This document shows, in pieces, positions 1 through 5,672 of a DNA stretch of 7,165 nucleotides. Within the stretch, counting starts at the first letter, position 1. Every line of letters begins with the position of its first letter. A program made the position numbers and the translations under genes. This DNA is from Actinomycetes bacterium (GTDB taxonomy: Bacteria > Actinomycetota > Humimicrobiia > JAHJRV01): contig JAUWOM010000054.1 of assembly GCA_030612085.1 (NCBI GenBank), positions 1 to 7,165 of the forward strand. The letters run 5' to 3'. Under the pieces are notes generated by a model. The model was not told the DNA's origin. It ran no database searches and saw only the letters and a program-made list of their open reading frames with translations.

Positions 1-51
1 TTTAAAATAAATTTCAGTTAATCAATTACTTATATCATATAAATAAAATAT

Positions 52-95
52 GTGACACCTCCAACGACTAAAGCCGTTGGGTTTCTTTCTAATTT
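52..95 (-). mobile_element. Possible orphan right-end hairpin of an IS200/IS605 (tnpB-type) element
   Basis: Bases 61-66 (CCAACG) pair with 75-80 (CGTTGG). The core is nearly a perfect 20-base palindrome with one imperfect pair, which is A-C on the plus strand but an acceptable G-U on the minus strand, so a functional folded molecule would be minus-strand. The minus-strand string (AACCCAACGGCTTTAGTCG, then GTTGGAGGTGTCAC) resembles the subterminal hairpin and TTCAC-like ends of IS200/IS605 elements, where this hairpin lies at the 3' end of tnpB and its omega RNA. No tnpA or tnpB lies beside it; the dodecin gene occupies the expected place. It could be a decayed end, a non-autonomous PATE-like copy, or, read on the plus strand, an ordinary terminator (six-pair stem followed by GTTTCTTTCT) for a gene left of the window. 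The family assignment is from memory of motif style. Confidence 0.38.
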
Positions 96-188
96 ATTCC
101 TAAATTTAAAAATTTAATTTTAAAAGGCTGAATGTTAAAAGAAACACTTAGTTCTTTTTGGAGTCTTTTTAATTTTTTTTTACAACTA

Positions 189-404
189 TTATTCGGTAAC
201 TTCCCGCTTAACATCAAAAGATATTTGAACCTTTACTCTATATTCAATAATTTTTCCCTCTTCAACCTTTGCCCAGGAATCTATCACATCTACTCTGTCA
301 ATACCCCTGATTGTATGTGATGCATCTGTAATTGCATTTCTTGCTGCATCACTCCAACTTCTAAAAGAAGAGCCTTCAAGTGTAATAAATTTTCTTACTG
401 CCAT
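189..404 (-). CDS. Dodecin family protein, calcium-dodecin/SecE2-like (71 aa)
   Basis: This is a small cytoplasmic protein of normal dodecin length; family members form hollow dodecamers that store or buffer flavins. The family pattern is clear: an opening strand ending in LEGSS (9-13), a helix with SWSDAARNA (16-24), the RGIDRVDVIDSW region (33-44), then EGKIIEYRVKVQISF (49-63). The start is secure: AAGGAGG sits at 411-417, six bases from ATG. Odd point: the position that normally holds the flavin-stacking Trp (Trp36 in the Halobacterium protein) is Arg37 here, and the Gln of the usual EYQV motif is Arg56. From memory, the Mycobacterium tuberculosis Rv0379/SecE2 calcium dodecin has a similar TYRI motif and also lacks the Trp. 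I therefore infer a dodecin fold with altered or absent flavin binding. The gene stands alone; the 130 AT-rich bases upstream (405-534) must hold its promoter, but no single -35/-10 pair stands out. Confidence 0.9.
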   Translation of the reverse strand: MAVRKFITLEGSSFRSWSDAARNAITDASHTIRGIDRVDVIDSWAKVEEGKIIEYRVKVQISFDVKREVTE

Positions 405-534
405 TTTTTACCTCCTTGCATATTAAAATGATTAAGCTATTTAAAGATATTTTTACATAATTATTAATTTTATTTAAATATAATTATTATCAAATATTTT
501 AAAAAAAGCAATTTTTATTAATTGAAAAAAGAAA

Positions 535-707
535 AAATTTAAATTAGTGTCACTGCGAGCCACTAAAGGTGGCGTGGCAATCTCAAATAAGATATGTTGT
601 TAAATCTAATTAAAATGAGATCACACAGTCTGTTTCTGATAGAGATTGCTTCGCTTATGCTCGCAATGACAGCCAGGAACTACTCGCAATGACACTAATT
701 TAAATTT
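535..707. mobile_element. MITE-like 173-bp interspersed repeat with 25-bp terminal inverted repeats
   Basis: The outer 25 bases (535-559) are the reverse complement of 683-707 at 24 of 25 positions; only C554 differs. The ends read AGTGTCACTGCGAG (546-559) and CTCGCAATGACACT (683-696). Further in, GCAATCTC (577-584) pairs with GAGATTGC (642-649), and CTCGCAATGACA occurs a second time at 660-671. The palindrome AATTTAAATT is present at both edges (536-545 and 697-706), so it could equally be part of the inverted repeat or a 10-bp target duplication. No reading frame of note lies inside. The GTCATTGCGAG/GCAATCTC vocabulary is that of non-coding interspersed repeats found in many bacterial genomes. 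It is more GC-rich than its surroundings. Probably a non-autonomous element mobilised in trans; the transposase is not in the window. Confidence 0.72.
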
Positions 708-719
708 ATTAGTTAATGC

Positions 720-750
720 AAAACCGGACATTTCTAAATTGGTACTACAC
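720..750. mobile_element. Possible insertion-sequence terminus relic
   Basis: The stretch AACCGGACATTTC followed by TAAATTGGTACTAC is less AT-rich than its surroundings and resembles, from memory, the terminal sequences of some DDE-integrase insertion sequences (style ACCGGACATTT...TTGGTAC). No matching opposite end and no transposase were found in the window. It lies 13 bases to the right of the MITE-like element. The assignment is weak. Confidence 0.22.
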
Positions 751-766
751 AAAATTAAAACTTCTA

Positions 767-795
767 TTGACCTTTTGATAAAATTTATATAAAAT
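767..795 (+). promoter_or_regulatory. Candidate sigma-70 promoter upstream of the permease relic and permease
   Basis: TTGACC (767-772) and TAAAAT (790-795) are separated by 17 bases, each hexamer matching consensus at five of six positions. Transcription would begin near 802 and read through the permease relic into the permease gene with a leader of about 300 bases. A second possibility is the extended -10 TGGTATAAT at 942-950, with a poor TTGTTA at 920-925 (19-base spacer), but that string lies within sequence explained by permease homology. In a tract this AT-rich, chance matches are common. Confidence 0.4.
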
Positions 796-812
796 CAACT
801 TATAAATTTTAT
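778..812. repeat. 12-bp perfect inverted repeat, 11-base spacer
   Basis: ATAAAATTTATA (778-789) is the exact reverse complement of TATAAATTTTAT (801-812). The spacer, 790-800, contains the candidate -10 hexamer, and the right arm covers the predicted transcription start. This is where a dimeric repressor would bind, but the arms are almost pure A/T and may be fortuitous. Confidence 0.45.
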
Positions 813-897
813 ATTAAGATTTTTTATATATAAGCAACATATTAAAATTTTTATTCGTCAAACGTATCAATATGTATATTAGTTAAATAAATTAAAA

Positions 898-966
898 TTT
901 CTTTTTGGAATTCATCCCATTGTTATAGCTTTTGCTATAACTGGTATAATAATTTTAGTATTAGTA
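898..966 (+). pseudogene. Relic of a paralogous APC permease gene (residues ~55-77)
   Basis: Bases 898-966 match bases 1264-1332 of the intact permease downstream at about 55 of 69 positions by hand alignment, with no gap and in the same codon phase. The first 39 bases differ at only four. The encoded stretch FLFGIHPIVIAFAITG parallels FLLGIHPVVMAFALAG, and most differences are synonymous or conservative, as expected after duplication under selection. Homology stops abruptly on both sides: upstream in frame there is a TAG at 880-882 with no start codon, and downstream the frame runs KINGKYN to a TAA at 988-990. No other part of the permease is recognisable in 405-1101. It is best read as the last fragment of a decayed tandem copy; an alternative is a short ectopic duplication. 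Confidence 0.72.
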
Positions 967-1005
967 AAAATAAATGGTAAATATAATTAATAATCTATTA
1001 AAGAA

Positions 1006-1057
1006 AGGAGGCATATAGAGAATTAACTCTTTATTTGAAAGATTATTTCTTTCAAAT
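1006..1057 (+). promoter_or_regulatory. Permease leader: orphan Shine-Dalgarno site and 9-bp hairpin
   Basis: AGGAGG at 1006-1011, within AAAGAAAGGAGG, is as strong as the real ribosome site of the permease (1088-1093) but has no ATG, GTG or TTG at a usable distance. Further on, ATTTGAAAG (1033-1041) pairs perfectly with CTTTCAAAT (1049-1057) around a 7-base loop, 30 bases before the true ribosome site. Either these are leftovers of a lost reading frame, or the leader RNA is structured and bears on permease expression. No known riboswitch was recognised. Confidence 0.4.
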
Positions 1058-1101
1058 CACTTCTTGTATAAATATTTTATTAATGTTAGGAGGTTATCTT
1101 C

Positions 1102-2796
1102 ATGCAAGAAGAAAAAAAGTTATTTACGAGAAAAGCTACAGGATTAGTACGAGAAATAGGAGTTGGAACTGCAGTTCTTATAGCTATTGCTAATGTTGTA
1201 GGACTTGGATGGCAAAAAAGAGTTTTCCAGGCAACAGGCTGGGCTCCTGTAGGTGAGAGTACATTTCTTCTTGGAATTCATCCCGTTGTAATGGCTTTTG
1301 CTCTTGCTGGATTAATTATTTTGGTATCATTGTACTGTTTTTCAATGTTATCAGCTGCTATGCCAAGGTCGGGTGGTGGATACATATTCATTTCTAGAAT
1401 TCTAAATCCAGCTTTAGGATTTGTAGCCACATGGCTTCAGTTCTTTGCAGTTGCTGTCTCTTATGGATTAATAGCTGTTGCAACAATGGAAGCTGTCTGG
1501 CTTTTTGCAGGATTAGCTGGTGTCACACTTCCTGGATGGCTTACTAGTCCTGTTGGATTATTCTTGTGGGGTGTATTAATACTTGCAATCTTCAGTGGAA
1601 TTGCATTCTATGGAATAAAATTGACTGGAAAATTACTTCAATGGCTATTCTGGATTCCAGCATTTATTTTAGTGATTGTATATATACTATTTATTGTAGC
1701 AAATCCTCAAACTATGGAGGCAGGCGTTCAATCATTATTCGGTTCTAATGCTTCTGCTTATACACAAGCAGCTATTGACCAGGGAATGGCAGATACAGCA
1801 GCAGGAAATACCTACTGGGGAGCAGTTGGAACTGCAATGTTAGCAGCTTATTGGGCTTATATTGGTTATGCTGCTGCTTCATTTGTAGCTGGTGAGGTAA
1901 AAGAAGCACACAAGAGTTTACCAAAAGCTATGTTTACATCAGGATTGGTAATCATTGGTATCTATATGACTATTTCAACACTAATGGCAAGAGCTGCAAT
2001 GATGGCTGGAAAAGTTGGAGATTTCTCGTTGATGTCAGCTATTGGATATCTTAATTTTGGAGGAGGAAGTTTTGCAGATGCTGGATTAGCTAAAATTGGT
2101 GGATGGATGCCAGTTGTTGCTGCAATATCAGCTGCAGGACGTGGATTTGGAGCAGGATTTATGTGGATACTGATATTTTTTGCAGCTTTATGGGTTGCTA
2201 ATGACATTCCACCCTTCATTTTGACATCTTCAAGAATGATATTTGCTATGGCTTTTGATAGAGTTCTACCTGATAAATTAGCAGAAGTAAATGAGAAATG
2301 GCATTCACCAGTAAATGCAATTATTTTTGTGTCACTTGTTGCAATATTTGGTTGTGCTGCTGAAGCTGATCTTTTTGGAGAAAGTGGTATTTACTTAGGA
2401 AGTTTTATTCATAGTATTATTAATCCTGGTGGAGCTATTGCAGCAACTGACATATGGGACGCAATATTCTTCTTAATTGTGTGTACTGCAGCTTTCATGT
2501 TCCCTATAAGAAAGCCCGATATATTTGAGAGGTCACCATTTAGAGCTAGTAAAACAACTACTCAAATAATTGCAGCCTTGGCAATAATAGGAAATTTCAT
2601 TGCCTTATGGGTATTCGCTACTAATGAACATGCATGGAATCTTTTAAAAATAGACAGTTTTAAAGCTGCAATGCCATTGTTGTTCACTATTTTCCTTATC
2701 GCTTTAGGATACTTTATCTATTGGTACTACAGTAATAAGGCTAAAAGAACAGGTGTAGAGTTGACCACAATATTTACTGAAATTCCTCCAGATTAA
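1102..2796 (+). CDS. APC-superfamily amino acid permease (564 aa)
   Basis: This is an integral membrane secondary transporter, probably moving amino acids or related amines with a proton or another solute. ATG is preceded by AGGAGG at 1088-1093 with eight bases between, so the start is secure. About twelve membrane segments can be read, for example 20-36, 60-84, 107-135, 151-172, 180-200, 238-262, 278-297, 334-368, 404-420, 450-468, 486-506 and 522-543. Family signs are the AMPRSGGGYIFISR motif after segment 2 (86-99), the GYAAASFVAGEVKEAHKSLPKA region (255-276), and RMIFAMAFDRVLP (378-390) leading to HSPVNAI (401-407). The segment 1-2 connection (37-59) is rather long, and two acidic/glycine-rich outer loops lie at 201-237 and 421-450. 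Substrate cannot be read from sequence; its neighbours offer no catabolic clue. A fragment of a sister copy lies upstream at 898-966. The transcript probably ends at the hairpin 2831-2868. Confidence 0.92.
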   Translation: MQEEKKLFTRKATGLVREIGVGTAVLIAIANVVGLGWQKRVFQATGWAPVGESTFLLGIHPVVMAFALAGLIILVSLYCFSMLSAAMPRSGGGYIFISRILNPALGFVATWLQFFAVAVSYGLIAVATMEAVWLFAGLAGVTLPGWLTSPVGLFLWGVLILAIFSGIAFYGIKLTGKLLQWLFWIPAFILVIVYILFIVANPQTMEAGVQSLFGSNASAYTQAAIDQGMADTAAGNTYWGAVGTAMLAAYWAYIGYAAASFVAGEVKEAHKSLPKAMFTSGLVIIGIYMTISTLMARAAMMAGKVGDFSLMSAIGYLNFGGGSFADAGLAKIGGWMPVVAAISAAGRGFGAGFMWILIFFAALWVANDIPPFILTSSRMIFAMAFDRVLPDKLAEVNEKWHSPVNAIIFVSLVAIFGCAAEADLFGESGIYLGSFIHSIINPGGAIAATDIWDAIFFLIVCTAAFMFPIRKPDIFERSPFRASKTTTQIIAALAIIGNFIALWVFATNEHAWNLLKIDSFKAAMPLLFTIFLIALGYFIYWYYSNKAKRTGVELTTIFTEIPPD

Positions 2797-2830
2797 AATT
2801 CTGGTTGTTACAAACATACTATTGAAGTTC

Positions 2831-2868
2831 GATATATCAGCTCCTGTTTTAAACAGGAGCTGATTATC
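2831..2868 (+). terminator. Strong hairpin after the permease, probable terminator
   Basis: ATCAGCTCCTGTTT (2836-2849) is the exact reverse complement of AAACAGGAGCTGAT (2851-2864), and GATA/TATC (2831-2834/2865-2868) extends the stem past one bulged T. It begins 34 bases after the permease stop. The following bases, ATTTAAATATTA, are AU-rich but lack a proper U tract, so it may act as a processing or 3'-stabilising stem as well as a terminator. A TATAAT at 2879-2884 could be the -10 of the next gene. Confidence 0.65.
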
Positions 2869-2916
2869 ATTTAAATATTATAATAAATAGATAAATAGAA
2901 ATAAAATAACATATAT

Positions 2917-3411
2917 ATGAAAAGAGTAATTAATTTGAGAAATTTTATAGATAATATAGAAAATCAACTGATTAAAGGAATGGGAAAGTGGATTGCTGAG
3001 TTCAATGAATCATTTATAAACTATTCACTTGATAATTTTGTTTTTCCATTAGTTGTTAGAGGACAAACAAGAAGTAAAGGTTTTTTACTCTCGAGATTTT
3101 TTGCTTACTTTGCCATGCCAAACTATTTGGTGTCATGCTTTGTATATCCTTCAGAAATAAATTCATATCTTAAAAAAGAGAATTTAAGAATATTACTTAG
3201 AGAAATATCTAAAATGATGAAGAAGAACAATGTAAAATGGTCCTGGCTTATCATTCCAAAAGAGGGTGAATTTAATCAAAGTATAATAAAGTGGGTTGAA
3301 AAAAATGACCTTTCTAATATTGGTATTGCTTTAGTAAATTTAAATACCAAAAATATTTTAACTAATAATTCAGTTATAGGAAGAAAAATTAAAACTATTT
3401 TGAGATTCTAA
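2917..3411 (+). CDS. Hypothetical soluble protein (164 aa), first gene of a coupled pair
   Basis: Not recognised. The protein is basic, with no signal peptide and no convincing membrane span. It looks like a mixed alpha/beta domain: an amphipathic N-terminal helix (6-36), a strand-rich core (FVFPLVV 41-47; YLVSCFVYP 70-78), a Lys-rich helix (85-103), a buried strand VKWSWLIIP (106-114), a helix (118-129), and a terminal unit with IGIALVNLNTKNI (135-147) and SVIGRKIK (152-159). The strand-helix-IGIALV-strand ending is reminiscent of nuclease-like or other Rossmann-type small domains, but the catalytic motifs are not clear enough to name one. Unlike its neighbours it has no Shine-Dalgarno site before ATG 2917; TATAAT at 2879-2884 would give a short leader of about 25 bases. 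Its stop TAA overlaps the next start by one base (TAATG), so the two proteins are probably made together. Confidence 0.75.
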   Translation: MKRVINLRNFIDNIENQLIKGMGKWIAEFNESFINYSLDNFVFPLVVRGQTRSKGFLLSRFFAYFAMPNYLVSCFVYPSEINSYLKKENLRILLREISKMMKKNNVKWSWLIIPKEGEFNQSIIKWVEKNDLSNIGIALVNLNTKNILTNNSVIGRKIKTILRF

Positions 3412-3842
3412 TGAAGAAAATATCAAAAATAAATTTTGGAGACTTAGGTAAATCATTCTCTATCTTTTTTATTTTTATAGTAACATTACGAATTATTACA
3501 AACTTCTTATTCACGAAGATTATAATTGTAGAGTGGTGGATTTTTGGAATAGAGATAATTTTAGCTGCTATTGTGTCTTATTTGTATTATAGACTTAAAT
3601 ATCATCCTACTTTTAGTTATGACAAAGAAAGTTTTATTTTAGAAATTGGTAAGGAAAAAATATCCTCAAAGTGGAAAGATTTTAAATTTATTTCTTTGTA
3701 TTATGGTGGTTTAGGAAAAACTTCTTTAAGATTATATACAAGTGATATCTATAAAAATGATTATATTGAAATCCCAGTCTCTGATTTAGGACTTCATCCA
3801 AAAGATTTTAGAAGTGAAGCTTTAAAATTAATTTCAAATTAA
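3411..3842 (+). CDS. Hypothetical membrane-anchored protein with a PH-like C-terminal domain (143 aa)
   Basis: The start ATG shares its A with the TAA stop of the preceding gene; there is no good ribosome site, so translation likely depends on the upstream gene. Two membrane helices are evident: about 15-36 (FSIFFIFIVTLRIITNF) and 38-60 (IIIVEWWIFGIEIILAAIVS), forming a tight hairpin. The remaining 80 residues look like a small beta-rich domain closing with a helix: strands around FSYDKESFILEIG (68-80), KISSKWKDFKFISLYY (83-98), KTSLRLYTS (103-111), DYIEIPVSDLGLHP (117-130), then helix DFRSEALKLIS (132-142). The order 'self-strand, W-kD-i..i, strand, I-p-S.l, helix' is typical of bacterial PH-like domains placed after two membrane helices. 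This is a fold inference, not a family match. The stop lies one base from the stop of the convergent phosphoesterase gene. Confidence 0.75.
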   Translation: MKKISKINFGDLGKSFSIFFIFIVTLRIITNFLFTKIIIVEWWIFGIEIILAAIVSYLYYRLKYHPTFSYDKESFILEIGKEKISSKWKDFKFISLYYGGLGKTSLRLYTSDIYKNDYIEIPVSDLGLHPKDFRSEALKLISN

Positions 3843-3843
3843 A

Positions 3844-4791
3844 TTAGCCTTCTACTCTCTGAAGTCTAATTATTTTATCACCTTCAATTTCTACCAAATA
3901 ACCTTTAAATATACCCTCCCCATATTCACTTCCTGGATTGAAACATACAGTCTTACCAATTTTTATATATCCTGGACTTTCATGAATGTGTCCATGAAGT
4001 CCTACTAATGGTTGGTATTTTTTAATAATTTTTCTAACAGCATGACTTCCTACTGGTACCTCCCGAGGTTTACCACCTATAATTATTATATTTAAATCTT
4101 TATCTACCATTGGTGCATAATCAAGATGAGAATCATATGGTGGGCAGTGGATGCAAAATACAGCAGTCTCTATATTCTTAACTTTAGCTACTACTTTCTC
4201 TAATCTCTCTTCCATCTCTTCCTCTGAGCATTCTCTTGGAGAATCAAATGGAGTTGGATTTGTCCAACCAAAACAGAGAACTTCGTGCTCTCCATCTAAA
4301 TCAACCACCTCTTCCTCACCAAATGTTATTCTTGGATCTTTCTTAATTACTTCATCAATAGCAAACTTATCATCATTTCCAGGACTTATAATAACTTTGC
4401 ACTTATCAGGTACTCTATCAGGTATCAATGTTAACCAATGTTCAACAATATCACATTCTAATTTCTCAAATAGATTTTCTCTGTATTCCTCATCATTTCC
4501 TATTTTGGCACTTTCCTCCGGAGTAGTTCTATATGGAAGATAAGAAGTCATTCTTATTTTTTCCTCGTATTCAGGTAATTCTTCTTCTGATAAAACATAT
4601 TCTCTTCCTAAAAGATGCGAAGTATATTTCCTGTCGTCCCTTTTTATAATTGGAACCATTATTTTACCAGTCATATCTCCACTTAGAATAAGAGCATCTA
4701 AATCGTAAATTTTTGCTATATTCAGAAACTTTCTCCAGACTGTTTCTGAACCATGCAAATCTGTTGCGAACATAAATCTTGTTTTAGCCAT
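3844..4791 (-). CDS. Calcineurin-like metallophosphoesterase (315 aa)
   Basis: Predicted binuclear-metal phosphodiesterase or phosphatase, cytoplasmic. All metal-binding blocks are in order: D11-L-H13, G38-D39, G138-N139-D140-D141, H215 in CIHCPPYDS, and G267-H268-I269-H270. In the canonical GNHD/E block the His is the general acid; here Asp stands in its place. Several small phosphodiesterases (YfcE and MJ0936 type, GNCD) also lack this His, so the change points toward a phosphodiesterase and not toward loss of activity. Between GD and GNDD sits a long, mostly helical and charged insertion (about 44-130) that may form a lid or a docking surface. GGGGAGG at 4797-4803, inside the last codons of the upstream gene, sets the start; the two genes are two bases apart, so they form an operon. 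The substrate is unknown; pairing with a nucleotidyltransferase-like protein suggests a nucleotide, RNA end or nucleotidylated protein. Confidence 0.88.
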   Translation of the reverse strand: MAKTRFMFATDLHGSETVWRKFLNIAKIYDLDALILSGDMTGKIMVPIIKRDDRKYTSHLLGREYVLSEEELPEYEEKIRMTSYLPYRTTPEESAKIGNDEEYRENLFEKLECDIVEHWLTLIPDRVPDKCKVIISPGNDDKFAIDEVIKKDPRITFGEEEVVDLDGEHEVLCFGWTNPTPFDSPRECSEEEMEERLEKVVAKVKNIETAVFCIHCPPYDSHLDYAPMVDKDLNIIIIGGKPREVPVGSHAVRKIIKKYQPLVGLHGHIHESPGYIKIGKTVCFNPGSEYGEGIFKGYLVEIEGDKIIRLQRVEG

Positions 4792-4793
4792 TT

Positions 4794-5561
4794 TTACCTC
4801 CCCACTTCCTCAACTTCTTTATACCATTTTTTCTTTGTACCAACCTTAGACCTTATTTTCCATTTCAGGCTTTTAGGTTCATCTTCTATTCTTTCAAGTA
4901 TTTTATCAATTCTATCTGCTACAATTTTTCTATTTTCATCCGTCAGAGATTCAAATTCACCAAGAAAATCTTTAACTTTTTTTAGATTAGTAGTCACTGT
5001 ATAATAATATCCCCAATCCTTTGATAAAAGCTTAGATATATAGTTCATGTTTACTGTTTCTTCTTCCTTATCCCCAATATCGTGCTCAAGTAACATTATG
5101 ATAGTATCTTTTATATCCTTTGGATTTATCTCTACTATTTGCATCTTTTCTAATAATATATCAGTTAAAGTGATAGTAGGGTCATCCATTTCCAATCTAT
5201 TTCTAAAATCAACCTTATGGCACATATCTAACTCATCAAAAAATATGTCTACTTGCCATTTTTTCTCATCACTCCAGTAGATTTGTCTTTTTTTACCATA
5301 TAATGCAAAAAATCTCGGGTTCATTGGTTCATAACCTAAGTCTTTGAAAAACTTTCTCATTCCTTCTCTAAATTTTCCATATGTCATAAAATCTATATCT
5401 GTAAGTGGTCTTTTCATTTCATCATAAAGATACCTATATTTTGGACTATGATGTTTTACTGCAATTGAACCTAATAATCTAAAAATTATCCCTTTTTCTC
5501 TACCTTTCTCAATTAGCTTATGTGCTTCCTCAACAAAAGCTTTATCTCTTTCAGGATCCAT
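4794..5561 (-). CDS. Nucleotidyltransferase-fold protein (255 aa)
   Basis: The first part carries the signature of the polymerase-beta/MNT-type nucleotidyltransferase fold: LLGSIAV (29-35) with G31-S32, TDIDF (54-58) with D55 and D57, and VDIFF (104-108) with D105 as the third carboxylate. The following helical part, with LEKMQIVEINPKDIKD (137-152), resembles the region after the catalytic core in AbiEii-like and related uncharacterised nucleotidyltransferases. The C-terminal third (about 170-255) is charged, helical and ends in a strongly basic tail (KWKIRSKVGTKKKWYK). Catalysis would be transfer of a nucleoside monophosphate to a nucleic acid, protein or small molecule; which is unknown. 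AGGAGGGG at 5564-5571 precedes ATG. Own promoter at 5638-5665. It overlaps in function with the phosphoesterase gene directly downstream (2-base gap), and the pair is the most interesting unit here. No HEPN partner or AbiEi-type regulator is present. Confidence 0.8.
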   Translation of the reverse strand: MDPERDKAFVEEAHKLIEKGREKGIIFRLLGSIAVKHHSPKYRYLYDEMKRPLTDIDFMTYGKFREGMRKFFKDLGYEPMNPRFFALYGKKRQIYWSDEKKWQVDIFFDELDMCHKVDFRNRLEMDDPTITLTDILLEKMQIVEINPKDIKDTIIMLLEHDIGDKEEETVNMNYISKLLSKDWGYYYTVTTNLKKVKDFLGEFESLTDENRKIVADRIDKILERIEDEPKSLKWKIRSKVGTKKKWYKEVEEVGR

Positions 5562-5637
5562 AACCCCTCCTATTTTAATTAATTATCAATAATTTAAATT
5601 ACATATATTATATTTTATTTTATGAATTAATTTATTA

Positions 5638-5665
5638 ATTATATCAGTAAAATTTAAAGAATCAA
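5638..5665 (-). promoter_or_regulatory. Extended -10 promoter of the nucleotidyltransferase-phosphoesterase operon
   Basis: On the minus strand, TTGATT (5665-5660) and TATAAT (5643-5638) are 16 bases apart, and the -10 is preceded by TGA, giving the extended form TG-n-TATAAT. The start of transcription would be near 5630, leaving a leader of about 70 bases before ATG 5561. The position, between the aldolase stop and the operon, makes the operon independent of the aldolase. The 13-mer TGATATAATTAAT recurs at the tRNA-Leu promoter. Confidence 0.62.
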
Positions 5666-5672
5666 TATGTTA

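Noticed and set aside
137..158. AAAAGAA/TTCTTTT stem followed by T-rich DNA as a terminator
   Set aside because: The stem is seven mostly A-T pairs in a homopolymer-rich region, and it points the wrong way for the dodecin gene.
132..320. Plus-strand 62-residue reading frame
   Set aside because: It lies largely antisense to the dodecin gene, has no ribosome site, and its composition (Phe/Leu/Asn-rich) is that of random AT-rich DNA.
535..707. The repeated CTCGCAATGAC units as a CRISPR array
   Set aside because: Only three short, partly inverted copies with unequal spacing; the layout is that of an element with inverted ends.
1962..2219. Minus-strand 85-residue frame inside the permease gene
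   Set aside because: It is a shadow of the permease; no start signal and no coherent domain.
4151..4543. Plus-strand 130-residue Ser-rich frame opposite the phosphoesterase
   Set aside because: It is the antisense of a gene with all catalytic motifs in place; the Ser/Thr richness comes from reading acidic codons backwards.
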